Shown piece by piece: positions 49,864 to 58,769 of a DNA stretch of 64,000 bases. Under the pieces are notes generated by a model. The model was given only the letters and a program-made list of their open reading frames with translations, was not told where the DNA came from and did not search any database. How positions within the stretch are numbered: position 1 is the stretch's first letter; every line of letters begins with the position of its first letter. The stretch lies in the NCBI RefSeq assembly GCF_900113255.1, contig NZ_FOOR01000005.1:1-64000 (forward strand). The letters run 5' to 3'. This stretch comes from Novosphingobium sp. CF614. GTDB taxonomy: Bacteria; Pseudomonadota; Alphaproteobacteria; Sphingomonadales; Sphingomonadaceae. Made by a program: the position numbers and the translations under genes.

Positions 49864-50939
49864 AGCGTGCGCACTTGTTGGGCGCGGCGATGGCCGTGCT
49901 TGCGATCCCGGCCATCGCCGCGCCGGCCCGCGCGACCTCGCCCGCCGAAGAGACGGTGCACGTCGTCGGGCCCGGCGAAACGCTCAACGGCATCGCCAAC
50001 CGCGCCGGCGTTTCACCCGGCGCGATCGTCAAGGCCAACGGGCTTGAACCACCCTACGTGGTCAAGGCTGGCCAGAAGCTCGACATTCCCCGGAAGGCGG
50101 CTGTGAAGACGGCCGCGCGAGTGATCGCCTCACGCAAGTCGGCAACGCCTGCTGCATCACCGGCCGCTGGAGTTTCGCCCGAGCGGGAGAGCCTTCATAT
50201 CGTTCAGCCGGGGGAAACACTGGGCGGCATAGCCGCGCGCGCCAAAGTGCCGCGCGTGCTGATCGCGGAGGCCAACGGTCTGCAGGCGCCTTTCAATGTC
50301 AGGGTCGGCCAGAAGCTGCAGATCCCGCGCACGCGCCATCACCCCGTCGCGGCGGGCGACACCGGATTTTCGGTGTCCATGAAGTATGGCGTGCCGTGGG
50401 AACAGATCGCGCTTGCCAACAGCATCGATCCCCAATCACCGATCAAGGCCGGGCAGACCCTGCTGATCCCGACGCTGCTCAATCCACCACCGACCGGTAT
50501 CTCGAAGTTGGATCCGGCGCCCGCTGCCGCCAGCGCCGCCCCAACCCCCGCGCCCGCGAAGTCGGCGCGCTTCGGTTGGCCGGTCAGCGGCACGGTCCGG
50601 CGTGGGTACGCGGCCGGCAGCGACTATCATGACGGGGTGGATATCGTCGCGCCCAAGGGCACGATGGTCCGCGCCGCCGCCCCCGGCACAGTGAAGTTCG
50701 CGGGCAAGGAAAAGGACCAGTTCGGCAATCTTGTCGTCATCGATCATGGTGACGGCTGGTTCACCGCCTACGGCTTTCTCAGTCGCGTCACGGTGAAGGA
50801 AGGCGCCAAAGTGGCGGCGGGCGAGCGCGTCGGCCTGGTCGGTGATACGGGCCTCGCCAAAGGCAACGAACTGCATTTCGAGGTGCGCCGCGACGGCAAG
50901 CCGGTCGATCCACTGGACGAACTGCCCAAGGCGCCGTGA
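49860..50939 (+). CDS. LysM/M23 (LytM) protein with incomplete active site
   Basis: The 359-residue protein has a signal peptide (1-25), three LysM-like repeats (about 33-77, 112-157 and 160-195), a Pro/Ala linker and a C-terminal M23 domain. The zinc ligands His257, Asp261 and His339 are present. Phe306 replaces the His of the YxH motif, and Glu337 replaces the first His of HxH. It therefore probably does not cut peptidoglycan but activates an amidase, like NlpD or EnvC. Position after surE matches NlpD-type genes elsewhere. Confidence 0.85.
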   Translation: MKRAHLLGAAMAVLAIPAIAAPARATSPAEETVHVVGPGETLNGIANRAGVSPGAIVKANGLEPPYVVKAGQKLDIPRKAAVKTAARVIASRKSATPAASPAAGVSPERESLHIVQPGETLGGIAARAKVPRVLIAEANGLQAPFNVRVGQKLQIPRTRHHPVAAGDTGFSVSMKYGVPWEQIALANSIDPQSPIKAGQTLLIPTLLNPPPTGISKLDPAPAAASAAPTPAPAKSARFGWPVSGTVRRGYAAGSDYHDGVDIVAPKGTMVRAAAPGTVKFAGKEKDQFGNLVVIDHGDGWFTAYGFLSRVTVKEGAKVAAGERVGLVGDTGLAKGNELHFEVRRDGKPVDPLDELPKAP

Positions 50940-51013
50940 AGTTCAATACACTTTATACCAGGTGGGATCCGCGATCGTCTCCCTGGAAAAGGCCCTAGGC
51001 GGCGTGGACAAAT

Positions 51014-51283
51014 TCAGTGAAGCGGTTCTACGCTCACCAGCTTGAGGTCGCCGTCGAAGGGCTCGACATATGCGCAGATGTTGTACGAGAACTCGTCCAT
51101 CAGATTGAGCCCTTCGGGGTCATAGTCGTTCTCGGCGACCAACCTGAGCTTGCCGTCCACAAAGGTGCAACTGACATTGTGTTCGTGCGGATAGTGAAGC
51201 CAAAACGCTTCGGTGATGTCGCGCGCCGCTTCGTCTCCCGCCGCAGCGGGAACATCATGGCATTCCAAAGTGATGCGATACAT
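51014..51283 (-). CDS. Small hypothetical protein
   Basis: The 89-residue soluble protein (MYRITLECHDVPAAAG... to ...FDGDLKLVSVEPLH) has a pattern of alternating strands and one helix with an acidic DYDPEGLNLMDEF segment. CGGAGC lies before its ATG. No known family is recognised. It is flanked by the LytM gene and an insertion-sequence remnant. Confidence 0.55.
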   Translation of the reverse strand: MYRITLECHDVPAAAGDEAARDITEAFWLHYPHEHNVSCTFVDGKLRLVAENDYDPEGLNLMDEFSYNICAYVEPFDGDLKLVSVEPLH

Positions 51284-51401
51284 GTGTCGATGCTCCGGGT
51301 TTTGCGAACCTATCGGGAAACAGGGCTGACGGGGAAGCCGAAATGATTGACGAGCCCAGCGGAAGATAGAGGCCGTCATTCCTGGCCGGTCAAACCGCTG
51401 C

Positions 51402-51581
51402 GTGAAAATCGAGCATAATCGGGCGCTCTACAAGCAGCGCAATCGCATCGAGCGCATGTTCGGACAGCTCAAGATCAACCGCGCCATCGCCACCCGATAC
51501 GATCAACTGGCCAACAGCTTCTTCGGAATGGTCCATCTCGCCACCGCCAGATACTGGCTCAAATTTGTCCACGCCGCCTAG
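51402..51581 (+). mobile_element. C-terminal remnant of an IS5-family transposase
   Basis: Sixty codons read KIEHNRALYKQRNRIERMFG then QLKINRAIATRYDQLANSFF and end [11 protein letters not shown], the standard end of IS5-group transposases with the YxxR and catalytic Glu region. The rest of the gene and terminal repeats are not seen. Its TAG stop overlaps, in a CTAG, the stop of the convergent membrane-protein gene, so the element may have replaced that gene's original end. Confidence 0.8.
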
Positions 51582-51970
51582 CCCAGCGCCCAGAACACCA
51601 GGCCGATCGCCAGGTAGGCGATCAGCCAGAACGCGCAGTCGATCACGCGCCGCATCGGCTCGGTCCGGTTGCGCAAGTACGTCAGCCAGACCGCCGGGAT
51701 TACGAAGGCGATCGCGATGCCGCCGGTCTGCATGAAATAGAGCCAGGGCTTGGCGTCCAGCGTCTCGGCGCCAATCCGCGCGAAATTGTGGCCGAGCATC
51801 ACCGCGCTGATAAGGAATACGAGTCCGACCAGCACATAATAGCCGGTGCGCTCCGAATTGCCGGGGAACAGTTGGCGGGCGGCGGGGAATAGCCGTCCGT
51901 GCCAGACCATCGCGATGACCAATGCCAGTGCCGCCGCGAGGAATACCGCCAGCCAGTTCACCGGACCCAT
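51578..51970 (-). CDS. DUF1761-like membrane protein
   Basis: The 130-residue protein has four hydrophobic helices (about 3-22, 42-60, 75-95 and 110-128). It starts with [19 protein letters not shown], typical of DUF1761 proteins. AAGGGG precedes the ATG. The final codon pair may have been altered by the abutting IS remnant. Function is unknown. It diverges from rimO. Confidence 0.7.
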   Translation of the reverse strand: MGPVNWLAVFLAAALALVIAMVWHGRLFPAARQLFPGNSERTGYYVLVGLVFLISAVMLGHNFARIGAETLDAKPWLYFMQTGGIAIAFVIPAVWLTYLRNRTEPMRRVIDCAFWLIAYLAIGLVFWALG

Positions 51971-52126
51971 ACAATTCCCCTTTTCGCGCCGGCCGCCACC
52001 ATGCCGTATGTGGCATGTGTCGCAGGCGATTGCCGTGAGTGCAAGCGCGCGATCGGTCGATGGGCAGCCCCGGATCATTCAATTCGTGACTTGCCGCGGC
52101 ATTCGGCGTATCGGGCCCGGATTCCC

Positions 52127-53509
52127 ATGGCCATAGAACTTCCCACCCCGCCCAAGGTCGGCATGGTCAGCCTCGGCTGCCCGAAGGCGCTCGTCGATTC
52201 AGAGCGCATCCTCACACGCCTGCGGGCGGACGGCTACACGATGAGCGCGGACTATGCCGGCGCCGACGTCGTGCTGGTCAACACTTGCGGCTTCCTCGAT
52301 TCAGCCAAGGAGGAAAGCCTCGCCGCGATCGGCGAGGCCATGGCGGAGAATGGCCGGGTCATCGTCACCGGATGCATGGGCAACGAAGCGGAGGCGATCC
52401 GCGCCAGGTTTCCCGATGTCCTCGCCGTGACCGGCGCGCACCAGTATGAGGCTGTGGTCGAAGCCGTGCATGAGGCCGCGCCGCCGGACCTTGGCCCGTA
52501 CCTCGACCTGATCCCGCAGGCCTATGACGAGGCCGGGGTCAAGCTGACGCCGCGTCACTATGGCTACCTGAAGATTTCCGAAGGCTGCAATCATTCCTGC
52601 GCCTTCTGCATCATTCCGCAGCTGCGCGGGAAGCTGGAGAGCCGGCGCGTCGACGCGGTCCTGCGCGAGGCGGAAAAACTCGTCGCGGCCGGCACCCGCG
52701 AGCTATTGGTCATCAGCCAGGACACCTCGGCCTACGGCGTCGACGTGCGCCACGAGGAACGCGCCTGGAAGGATCGCCAGGTACGCACGCACATGACCGA
52801 CCTTGCTCGCGAGCTTGGCCGGCTGAGCGACGCGCAAGGTCGCAAGCCCTGGGTGCGGCTGCACTACGTCTATCCTTACCCGCACGTCGACGCGGTGATC
52901 CCGCTGATGGCGGAGGGATTGCTCACGCCCTACCTCGACATTCCCTTCCAGCATGCCGCGCCCTCGGTGCTCAAGGCGATGAAGCGTCCGGCCAATGAGG
53001 CCAAGGTGCTCGAACGCCTGCGGGCGTGGCGCGCGGTCTGTCCCGATATCGCCATCCGCTCCAGCTTCGTCGTCGGCTTTCCCGGGGAGACCGAGGCGGA
53101 CTTCCAGTACTTGCTCGACTGGCTGGAGGAAGCGCAGCTCGACCGCGTCGGCGCGTTCCGTTTCGAACCTGTCGCGGGCGCGGCCGCCAATGACTTGCCG
53201 GGCGCGGTGCCCGAGGCAGTCAAGGAAGAGCGCTATGCCCGGATCATGGAAAAGACCGCTGCTATCAGCGCCGCCAAGCTTGCCGCCAAGATCGGCCGGA
53301 TCCTGCCCGTCATCATCGATGAGGTGGGCGAACCGGATGAAGACGGCGACATTGGCGCAACCGGCCGATCGCAGGCCGATGCCCCGGAAATCGACGGCAA
53401 TGTCTTCCTGCGCGATGTCGAAAATGGCCTGCAAGCTGGTGATATCGTTGATGTTCTTGTGGAAGATGCGGACGATCACGACCTTTTCGGGGTGTTGAAC
53501 CAAGGCTGA
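52127..53509 (+). CDS. rimO: Ribosomal protein S12 methylthiotransferase RimO
   Basis: RimO adds a methylthio group to an Asp of ribosomal protein S12. The 460-residue radical SAM enzyme has an N-terminal MTTase domain with three Cys ([18 protein letters not shown]), the radical [11 protein letters not shown] motif near residue 153, and a C-terminal TRAM domain. The start at 52127 ([20 protein letters not shown]) matches the family. Confidence 0.96.
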   Translation: MAIELPTPPKVGMVSLGCPKALVDSERILTRLRADGYTMSADYAGADVVLVNTCGFLDSAKEESLAAIGEAMAENGRVIVTGCMGNEAEAIRARFPDVLAVTGAHQYEAVVEAVHEAAPPDLGPYLDLIPQAYDEAGVKLTPRHYGYLKISEGCNHSCAFCIIPQLRGKLESRRVDAVLREAEKLVAAGTRELLVISQDTSAYGVDVRHEERAWKDRQVRTHMTDLARELGRLSDAQGRKPWVRLHYVYPYPHVDAVIPLMAEGLLTPYLDIPFQHAAPSVLKAMKRPANEAKVLERLRAWRAVCPDIAIRSSFVVGFPGETEADFQYLLDWLEEAQLDRVGAFRFEPVAGAAANDLPGAVPEAVKEERYARIMEKTAAISAAKLAAKIGRILPVIIDEVGEPDEDGDIGATGRSQADAPEIDGNVFLRDVENGLQAGDIVDVLVEDADDHDLFGVLNQG

Positions 53510-53534
53510 GCTTCATCCGCATCGGGCGGCATGA

Positions 53535-53550
53535 TTGCAAAACATGCAAC
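53535..53550 (+). promoter_or_regulatory. Operator-like element of first sRNA unit
   Basis: TTGCAAAACATGCAAC contains TTGCA-N5-TGCAA. It stands 56 bases before the conserved ATGCATAGG element, the same distance as the palindrome of the second unit. Confidence 0.5.
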
Positions 53551-53597
53551 ATTCTTCGATGTTTTCGCATTTGCAGCAATATTCCGCTCAATGCATA

Positions 53598-53671
53598 GGG
53601 AAGGGGCCTTTTAGGCATCCTCTCCCAAAAAACTTCCATAGGGCTGGTCTTCGGACCGGCCCTTTCTTTTT
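53598..53671 (+). ncRNA. Candidate small RNA, copy 1
   Basis: A conserved stretch running from ATGCATAGGG (53591) through CCTTTTAGGCATCCTCTCCC to the hairpin GGGCTGGTC-TTCG-GACCGGCCC and TTTCTTTTT looks like a short transcript of about 70 bases with an intrinsic terminator (53641-53671). The unpaired centre is C-rich (CATCCTCTCCC) and could pair with ribosome-binding sites. A weak TTG-N17-type promoter can be drawn at 53571-53597. An almost identical copy lies at 54629. The 5' end is estimated. Confidence 0.6.
53641..53671 (+). terminator. Intrinsic terminator, sRNA copy 1 (also downstream of rimO)
   Basis: A 9-base stem GGGCTGGTC/GACCGGCCC with one wobble, a TTCG tetraloop and TTTCTTTTT. 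Confidence 0.9.
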
Positions 53672-53764
53672 GGCGGTCCAGGCTTGCCCCGAGACGCGCC
53701 GAACTGAAACGGTTTGGACGTCGCCCCCGTTCCCGCTAGTCTGGGGCACGGCAGGGGGGTATCG

Positions 53765-54523
53765 ATGGAAACGCTCATCAACGCGACAAGCCTGCCGGTG
53801 ATGAGCCTCATGCTGTTCCTCGCCATGCTCGCCGCCGCCTGGGCGGGAAACCGGGCGCGGACATGGCGATCCGATTCCGGGAACGATGCCGGAGAAGGTT
53901 ACCTGCTTTCCGCCGCGCTGGCGCTGCTTGGCCTGCTGATCGCCTTTACGTTCTCGCTCGCGGTCTCGCGCTACGATTCCCGGCGTGAACTGGTCGTCAG
54001 CGAAGCCAATGCGATCGGCACCGCCTGGCTGCGCGCGGGCCTGAGCGACGACAAGGCGGGGTCGGCGCTGCAAGCGGCCATAGCCCGTTATACCGATGTG
54101 CGGCTCGGCTTGTCGCGATCGGAACCAGCCGACCGGGTGGAGGCGGCAACGAACCGGGAGCAGCAGGTCGTCTGGGCCAGGCTGAAAGAAGTGATCGCGG
54201 CCGATCGTTCGCCCGTCAGCGCCGGTACGATTGCCGCCGTCAACGAAATGTTCGACGCCGCATCGTCCAGGAAGGCGGAGCGGGCGGCGCGCATTCCGGG
54301 CGAAGTGCTGATCGTGCTGGCGGCCTATACGATCATGGCGGCCGGTATCGTCGGATATGTCATGGGCGTGACGGGCCGGCGCCATCGGACTGTCACCGTG
54401 ATCCTGTTTCTGCTGCTGACCATGGCGATAACCCTGATTCTCGACCTCGACAGGCCTCGGTCAGGGGCCATCACCGTGTCACAGCAACCGATGTGGGACG
54501 CGCGTGCGTCCATGCGGCGATGA
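53765..54523 (+). CDS. DUF4239-type (bestrophin-like) membrane protein
   Basis: The 252-residue protein has four hydrophobic segments (about 10-28, 47-67, 180-200 and 208-228). The LLGLLIAFTFSLAVSRYDSRRELVVSEANAIGTAWLRA block typical of DUF4239 proteins sits between the second helix and the soluble loop. It starts after AGGGGGG. It stands between the two sRNA-like units. Function is unknown; an ion channel or membrane sensor is possible. Confidence 0.75.
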   Translation: METLINATSLPVMSLMLFLAMLAAAWAGNRARTWRSDSGNDAGEGYLLSAALALLGLLIAFTFSLAVSRYDSRRELVVSEANAIGTAWLRAGLSDDKAGSALQAAIARYTDVRLGLSRSEPADRVEAATNREQQVVWARLKEVIAADRSPVSAGTIAAVNEMFDAASSRKAERAARIPGEVLIVLAAYTIMAAGIVGYVMGVTGRRHRTVTVILFLLLTMAITLILDLDRPRSGAITVSQQPMWDARASMRR

Positions 54524-54559
54524 GTATAGCGGGTTGTGATTGAAAACCCTGCCGCTTTC

Positions 54560-54586
54560 ACTCAGTTGCAAATCATGCAACTGAGT
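54560..54586 (+). promoter_or_regulatory. Perfect palindrome of second sRNA unit
   Basis: ACTCAGTTGCA and TGCAACTGAGT are exact 11-base arms around AATCA. The TTGCA-N5-TGCAA core is shared with copy 1. It is 56 bases upstream of ATGCATAGG and looks like a regulator-binding site. Confidence 0.6.
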
Positions 54587-54628
54587 TCGCTCTTTTCGCG
54601 TTTGTCGCGCGCACCGGCCCGATGCATA

Positions 54629-54701
54629 GGGGACGGGCCTTTTAGGCATCCTCTCCCAAAAACTTCCATAGGGCTGGTCTTCGGACCGGCCCTTCTTTTT
54701 T
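54629..54701 (+). ncRNA. Candidate small RNA, copy 2
   Basis: Nearly identical to copy 1: ATGCATAGGG (54622), GGGCCTTTTAGGCATCCTCTCCC, an A-run one base shorter, then the same TTCG hairpin terminator and T-run (54671-54701). The upstream half (54587-54621) has drifted, but the spacing between conserved blocks is the same. This is the pattern expected of a transcribed, selected unit rather than a recent plain duplication. The 5' end is estimated. Confidence 0.6.
54671..54701 (+). terminator. Intrinsic terminator, sRNA copy 2
   Basis: The same stem GGGCTGGTC/GACCGGCCC with TTCG loop as copy 1, followed by TTCTTTTTT. Confidence 0.9.
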
Positions 54702-54782
54702 GCACGGTTCGCACCGCCGGGTGCGGATTTGCACGGCAGTCGGCCTCTGGCCCTGGCGGCGCAATTGTCCTAGCCAGTCGTC

Positions 54783-55544
54783 ATGCCCAGTTCGTCGCGA
54801 ATCTATTCAGCCGCCCTCGTCGTGATCGGTGACGAGATTCTTTCGGGCCGCACGCAGGACAAGAACATCGCGCAAGTCGCTACCTGGCTGCAAGTGCAAG
54901 GCATCCGTCTCAAGGAAGTGCGCGTCGTGCCGGACGATACCCCGGCGATCGTGGAGGCGGTGAACACGCTGCGCGCTCGCCACGACTATCTGTTCACCAC
55001 CGGCGGCATCGGCCCGACTCACGACGACATCACGGTCGATGCCATTGCCGAGGCGCTGGGCGTGCCGGTGATCGTCCACCCCCAGGCGCGTGCGATCCTG
55101 GAGGGGTATTACGAGACGCGCGGCGGCCTTAACGAAGCCCGCCTGCGCATGGCGCGCACTCCGGAGGGCGCAAGCCTCATCCCCAATCGCTACACCGGCG
55201 CGCCGGGCATCCGCGCCGGCAACGTGTTCATCATGGCTGGCGTGCCGAGCATCGCCGCAGGCATGCTCGATGCACTGTCGGGCCAGCTCGAAGGCGGCGC
55301 GCCGCTGCTGTCGGAAACGGTTGGCTGCTGGGTCGGCGAAAGCGATGTGGCGGACCTGCTGCGCGAGACTGAACAGGCCTTCGCAACCTGCCAGATCGGC
55401 TCCTATCCGTTCTGGGCGGAAGGCAGGGGCGGAGCGAACTTCGTGATTCGCTCGGTCAGCGCCGATGACCTGGCCGCTTGCACCCGCGCTCTGGTCGAAG
55501 GCCTTGCCGCGTTGGACAAGCCGGCGATCGCCGGTGGCATTTGA
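54783..55544 (+). CDS. CinA/MoaB-domain (molybdopterin-binding-like) protein
   Basis: The 253-residue protein is a stand-alone COG1058-type domain: VIGDEILSGRTQDKN, the VPDDTPAIVEAV segment, and TTGGIGPTHDDIT, the conserved loop of MoCF/CinA domains. It lacks the C-terminal nicotinamide-nucleotide amidase domain of full CinA. A role in pyrophosphate cleavage of damaged nucleotides, or none known, is possible. The next gene overlaps its stop. Confidence 0.9.
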   Translation: MPSSSRIYSAALVVIGDEILSGRTQDKNIAQVATWLQVQGIRLKEVRVVPDDTPAIVEAVNTLRARHDYLFTTGGIGPTHDDITVDAIAEALGVPVIVHPQARAILEGYYETRGGLNEARLRMARTPEGASLIPNRYTGAPGIRAGNVFIMAGVPSIAAGMLDALSGQLEGGAPLLSETVGCWVGESDVADLLRETEQAFATCQIGSYPFWAEGRGGANFVIRSVSADDLAACTRALVEGLAALDKPAIAGGI

Positions 55545-56085
55545 ACTGCCCTTGGCGCTGGCCGCAGTCACGGCGCAGGCGGGGACGCCCGCCACCCTCG
55601 ACCAGTTCGAAGCCGTACTTGCGAGCCACGACAGCGCGACCAGGGCGCTGGAGCAATGGTGCGCCGCGCGCCGGATTGCCGATCCTCCGGTCGTTCACGC
55701 CAAGATCGTCAGTACCGCCGGCAACGATCCGCCGGCAGGCATGCGCCGCCGGCTGGGAGTTGGCCCGGATGATCCGCTGGGAATGCGCAACGTCGCCCTG
55801 TCATGCGGCGGGATCGTGCTTTCCGTGGCCTGGAACTGGTACGTTCCCGCAAGGTTGACGCCGGCGATGAACGAAGCGCTGGGCCGCTCCGACACGCCGT
55901 TCGGCAAAGTCGCCGCGCCGCTGGGTTTCAGGCGCAAGGCGATCGCCACCATAGCGGGCCCGGCGGAACGTTGCCCCGCCGCGACGATCTCGACGCACCT
56001 GGCAATGCTCTACCTGCCCGACGGCGAACCGCTTGCCTACGTCGTCGAGTGCTATACCGCGGCGATCCTTTCGGCCGGCGGATGA
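55534..56085 (+). CDS. Chorismate-lyase-like hypothetical protein
   Basis: The 183-residue protein starts at GTG 55534, overlapping the end of the CinA-domain gene. The pattern LGMRNVALSCGGIVLSVAWNWYVPARLTPAMNEAL...TPFGKV resembles the chorismate lyase/UTRA fold, in which an N-terminal strand pair precedes Leu-Asn-x-x-Leu and a Pro-Phe-Gly. It is not close to typical UbiC, and no catalytic assignment is made. A possible signal-like start (ELPLALAAVTAQA) is seen. Whether it is cytoplasmic or exported is uncertain. Confidence 0.6.
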   Translation: MAFELPLALAAVTAQAGTPATLDQFEAVLASHDSATRALEQWCAARRIADPPVVHAKIVSTAGNDPPAGMRRRLGVGPDDPLGMRNVALSCGGIVLSVAWNWYVPARLTPAMNEALGRSDTPFGKVAAPLGFRRKAIATIAGPAERCPAATISTHLAMLYLPDGEPLAYVVECYTAAILSAGG

Positions 56086-56098
56086 TGCTCCGCCCGCC

Positions 56099-57367
56099 TC
56101 AGAACGATATCACCGCCTCGCCGATCGCGTCCCAGATCTGGCCGAGTTGCTCATCGCTGATGCAATAGGGCGGCATCACATAGACGGTATTGCCAAGCGG
56201 GCGCAGCAGCACGCCGCGTTCGCGGAAGAAGGCCATCAGGCGCGGGGCGAGGCTGTCGAGATAGCCGCCTTCGCCCTGGGTCCTGAGATCGAGCGCGGCG
56301 ATCGTGCCAAGGGTGCGCGGGTTGTCGAAGTGGCAGAAGCGGCCCAGCTTTTCCACCCACGCAGCCTGCCGCCGCGCGAGATCGGTGACGACTTGCAGCA
56401 CCGGCTCCTCGCGCCAGATCGCCAGGTTGGCGTTGGCTGCTGCGCAGGCGATCGGGTTGGCGGTGTAGCTGGAGGAATGGAAGAACATGCGCGCGCGCTC
56501 GCCGGACCAGTGGGCCTGGAACACGGGCTCGCTCGCCATGGTGACGGCAAGCGGCACGGCGCCGCCGGTAAGGCCCTTGGAAAGGCACAGGATGTCGGGC
56601 ACCACGCCGGCCTGTTCGCAGGCGAGCAGGGTGCCGGTGCGCCCCCATCCGGTCATGACTTCATCGGCGATGAACAGCACGCCGTGGCGCGCGCAGATAT
56701 CGCGCATCACCGCAAGCGTATCGGCGCCATAGACCAGCATTCCGCCGGCGCCGAGCACCAACGGCTCGACGATCAGGGCGGCGGTGTCCGGCGTTTTGCA
56801 GAACGCTTCGAGCGCATCGAGCGTGTCCTGCCCAGTGCCGGGTGCGGGGAAGGGAATGCGCGCCACATCGAACAGCAGCGGCTCGTAAGGCCGGTTGAAC
56901 ACGCCGCGCGCGCCCACGGACATCGCGCCGATGGTGTCGCCGTGATAGGAATGCTCCATCACCACGATGCGGTGGCGCGGCTCGCCCCGGGCATGCCAAT
57001 AGCCCAGCGCCATCTTCAGCGCGACTTCGACGCTGGTCGAACCGGAATCGGAGAAGAACACGCGCGTAAGGCTTGCCGGCATCATCGCGCGCAGGCCGGC
57101 CGCCAGTTCCTCGGCCGGCTGGTGCGTCCAGCCCGCGAAGATGATCTGGTCGAGCTTGCCTGCCTGTTCGGCGATAGCGGTCATGATCCGGGGGTGGCAG
57201 TGTCCGTGCGTCGTGACCCACCAGGATGATATCGCGTCGATCACCGTACCGCCATCGGCGGTGTGCAGCAGTGCGCCCGCCGCATGGGTGACGAGTGGGA
57301 TCGGTTCGGCGAGGCCGTGCTGGGTGAAGGGATGCCAGATGGGAGAGGCGGGATCGGGCGCGTTCAT
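56099..57367 (-). CDS. bioA: Adenosylmethionine-8-amino-7-oxononanoate aminotransferase
   Basis: BioA converts KAPA to DAPA using S-adenosylmethionine as amino donor. The 422-residue PLP enzyme has HPFTQH near the start, [27 protein letters not shown] and the PLP lysine in LSKGLTGG. Its start overlaps the bioD stop by 4 bases. Last gene of the leftward bio operon. Confidence 0.96.
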   Translation of the reverse strand: MNAPDPASPIWHPFTQHGLAEPIPLVTHAAGALLHTADGGTVIDAISSWWVTTHGHCHPRIMTAIAEQAGKLDQIIFAGWTHQPAEELAAGLRAMMPASLTRVFFSDSGSTSVEVALKMALGYWHARGEPRHRIVVMEHSYHGDTIGAMSVGARGVFNRPYEPLLFDVARIPFPAPGTGQDTLDALEAFCKTPDTAALIVEPLVLGAGGMLVYGADTLAVMRDICARHGVLFIADEVMTGWGRTGTLLACEQAGVVPDILCLSKGLTGGAVPLAVTMASEPVFQAHWSGERARMFFHSSSYTANPIACAAANANLAIWREEPVLQVVTDLARRQAAWVEKLGRFCHFDNPRTLGTIAALDLRTQGEGGYLDSLAPRLMAFFRERGVLLRPLGNTVYVMPPYCISDEQLGQIWDAIGEAVISF

Positions 57368-57993
57368 GGCGTGAAGTCCTCAATCCGGAAATTGTCCGCG
57401 AAGGCGGCGCGCAGGGTCTCGGGCGTCAGTGGGTCGAGCAGCGGCAGGCGGCCCAGTCGGCGGACCTGGCCCATGGCGCAGATCGTCGCCTCGCTGTCCT
57501 CCTGCGCGTCGCCGACGAAGGCCGCGCCCAGCACGGCGATGCCGCGCGCGCGCAGCGCCTCGATCGAGAGCAGCGCATGGTTGATGGTGCCGAGCGCCGT
57601 GCGCGCGACCAGCACCACGGGCGCCCCCCAGCGGACGAACTGATCGGCATAAGTCTCGCCCCGGCTGAGCGGCACCAGCACGCCGCCCGCGCCTTCCACC
57701 ACCAGCGGTCCGTCGCCCCGGGGCAGCGCGAGCCGGGCAGGGTCGATCGCAACCCGGTCGATCTCGGCCGCCAGGTGAGGAGAGCAGGGCGTGGCGAGGC
57801 GGTAGGCCTCGGGCAGGATCCGCGTGCGTGGCAGGCCCGAAAGATAGGCGACGCGTTCGGCATCGGTGCCGTCTCCGTCGATCCCCGCCTGCACCGGCTT
57901 CCAGTATCGCGCGCCCAGCGTGCCGGCGAGCGCGGCGGCGAAGACGGTCTTGCCGATGCCGGTATCCGTGCCGGTGACGATGATCGCTGTCAT
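57364..57993 (-). CDS. bioD: Dethiobiotin synthetase
   Basis: BioD forms the ureido ring of dethiobiotin from DAPA, CO2 and ATP. The 209-residue protein has the P-loop GTDTGIGKT (residues 6-14), the KPVQAG segment and [11 protein letters not shown]. The start at 57993 follows GGAGGGGG, better than one 24 bases upstream. It lies 20 bases after bioC and overlaps bioA. Confidence 0.95.
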   Translation of the reverse strand: MTAIIVTGTDTGIGKTVFAAALAGTLGARYWKPVQAGIDGDGTDAERVAYLSGLPRTRILPEAYRLATPCSPHLAAEIDRVAIDPARLALPRGDGPLVVEGAGGVLVPLSRGETYADQFVRWGAPVVLVARTALGTINHALLSIEALRARGIAVLGAAFVGDAQEDSEATICAMGQVRRLGRLPLLDPLTPETLRAAFADNFRIEDFTP

Positions 57994-58013
57994 TGCGCCC
58001 CCTCCATGGCTCG

Positions 58014-58769
58014 TCACCTAGCGCGGCGCAGGTGGCAGGTCACGATTTCGTATGTGACTTCGCGTCCATTTCGGTCAAATCGCGCCATGACGCGGCGCAG
58101 GGCCCCTGGGGGCAGGGGACGGTGGCCAGCCCTGGCGGTTCCCGCGCCGATCGCCTTCAGCGCGCGGAGGAAAGAGCGCGCATCGACATGGCGCTCGATC
58201 AGGTTTTCCACACGGAGGTCCTCGGGGCCGATCGCGGCAAAAGCCTCCATGGAAGGAAACGAGGGCGTCCCGGAAACGAGACCTTCCGCCGTGTGCGCCG
58301 CGCGCCATTCGGCGAAACTGTTCGGGCCCAGGGTGGTGACGAGGCAATGTCCGCCGGGCGCCAGCCATGCGGCCATGCGGGCAAGCGCGGCGGGGGCGTC
58401 TTCGAACCACTGCAAGGCCAGGCTGGAGCAGATGAGGTCGAAAGGGCCGCCGTCGGGCGTGCCGCGTTCGCCGTCGAGCAGCGCGAACCTACGCGAGGGA
58501 GCCTCGCCCAGCCGCGCGCGGCAGCGTGCGATCATTTCCGGCGCCACGTCCGTGACCAGCCATTGGCCGCCGACGCCGGCCTCGACCAGTGCCTGCGTCA
58601 GGAATCCGGTGCCGCAGCCGATTTCCATTACGCGGGGGTTCTCCGGCAGGTCGAGCGCGATCGCGCGCGTGGCAAGGCCTTGCGCGACCTTGCGCTGGAT
58701 GCGCGCCTGCCTGTCGTAGTCCCGGGCCCCGGCAAAGGCCCGGGCGATCCGCGCGCGCCGCCCGTTCAT
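58014..58769 (-). CDS. bioC: Malonyl-ACP O-methyltransferase BioC
   Basis: BioC methylates malonyl-ACP to enter pimelate synthesis by the fatty acid route. The 251-residue class I SAM methyltransferase has [12 protein letters not shown] (about 48-59), ...LLDGERG and the [11 protein letters not shown] block seen in BioC proteins. Its start overlaps the esterase gene as ATGA. Operon context supports BioC over a generic methyltransferase. Confidence 0.88.
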   Translation of the reverse strand: MNGRRARIARAFAGARDYDRQARIQRKVAQGLATRAIALDLPENPRVMEIGCGTGFLTQALVEAGVGGQWLVTDVAPEMIARCRARLGEAPSRRFALLDGERGTPDGGPFDLICSSLALQWFEDAPAALARMAAWLAPGGHCLVTTLGPNSFAEWRAAHTAEGLVSGTPSFPSMEAFAAIGPEDLRVENLIERHVDARSFLRALKAIGAGTARAGHRPLPPGALRRVMARFDRNGREVTYEIVTCHLRRAR

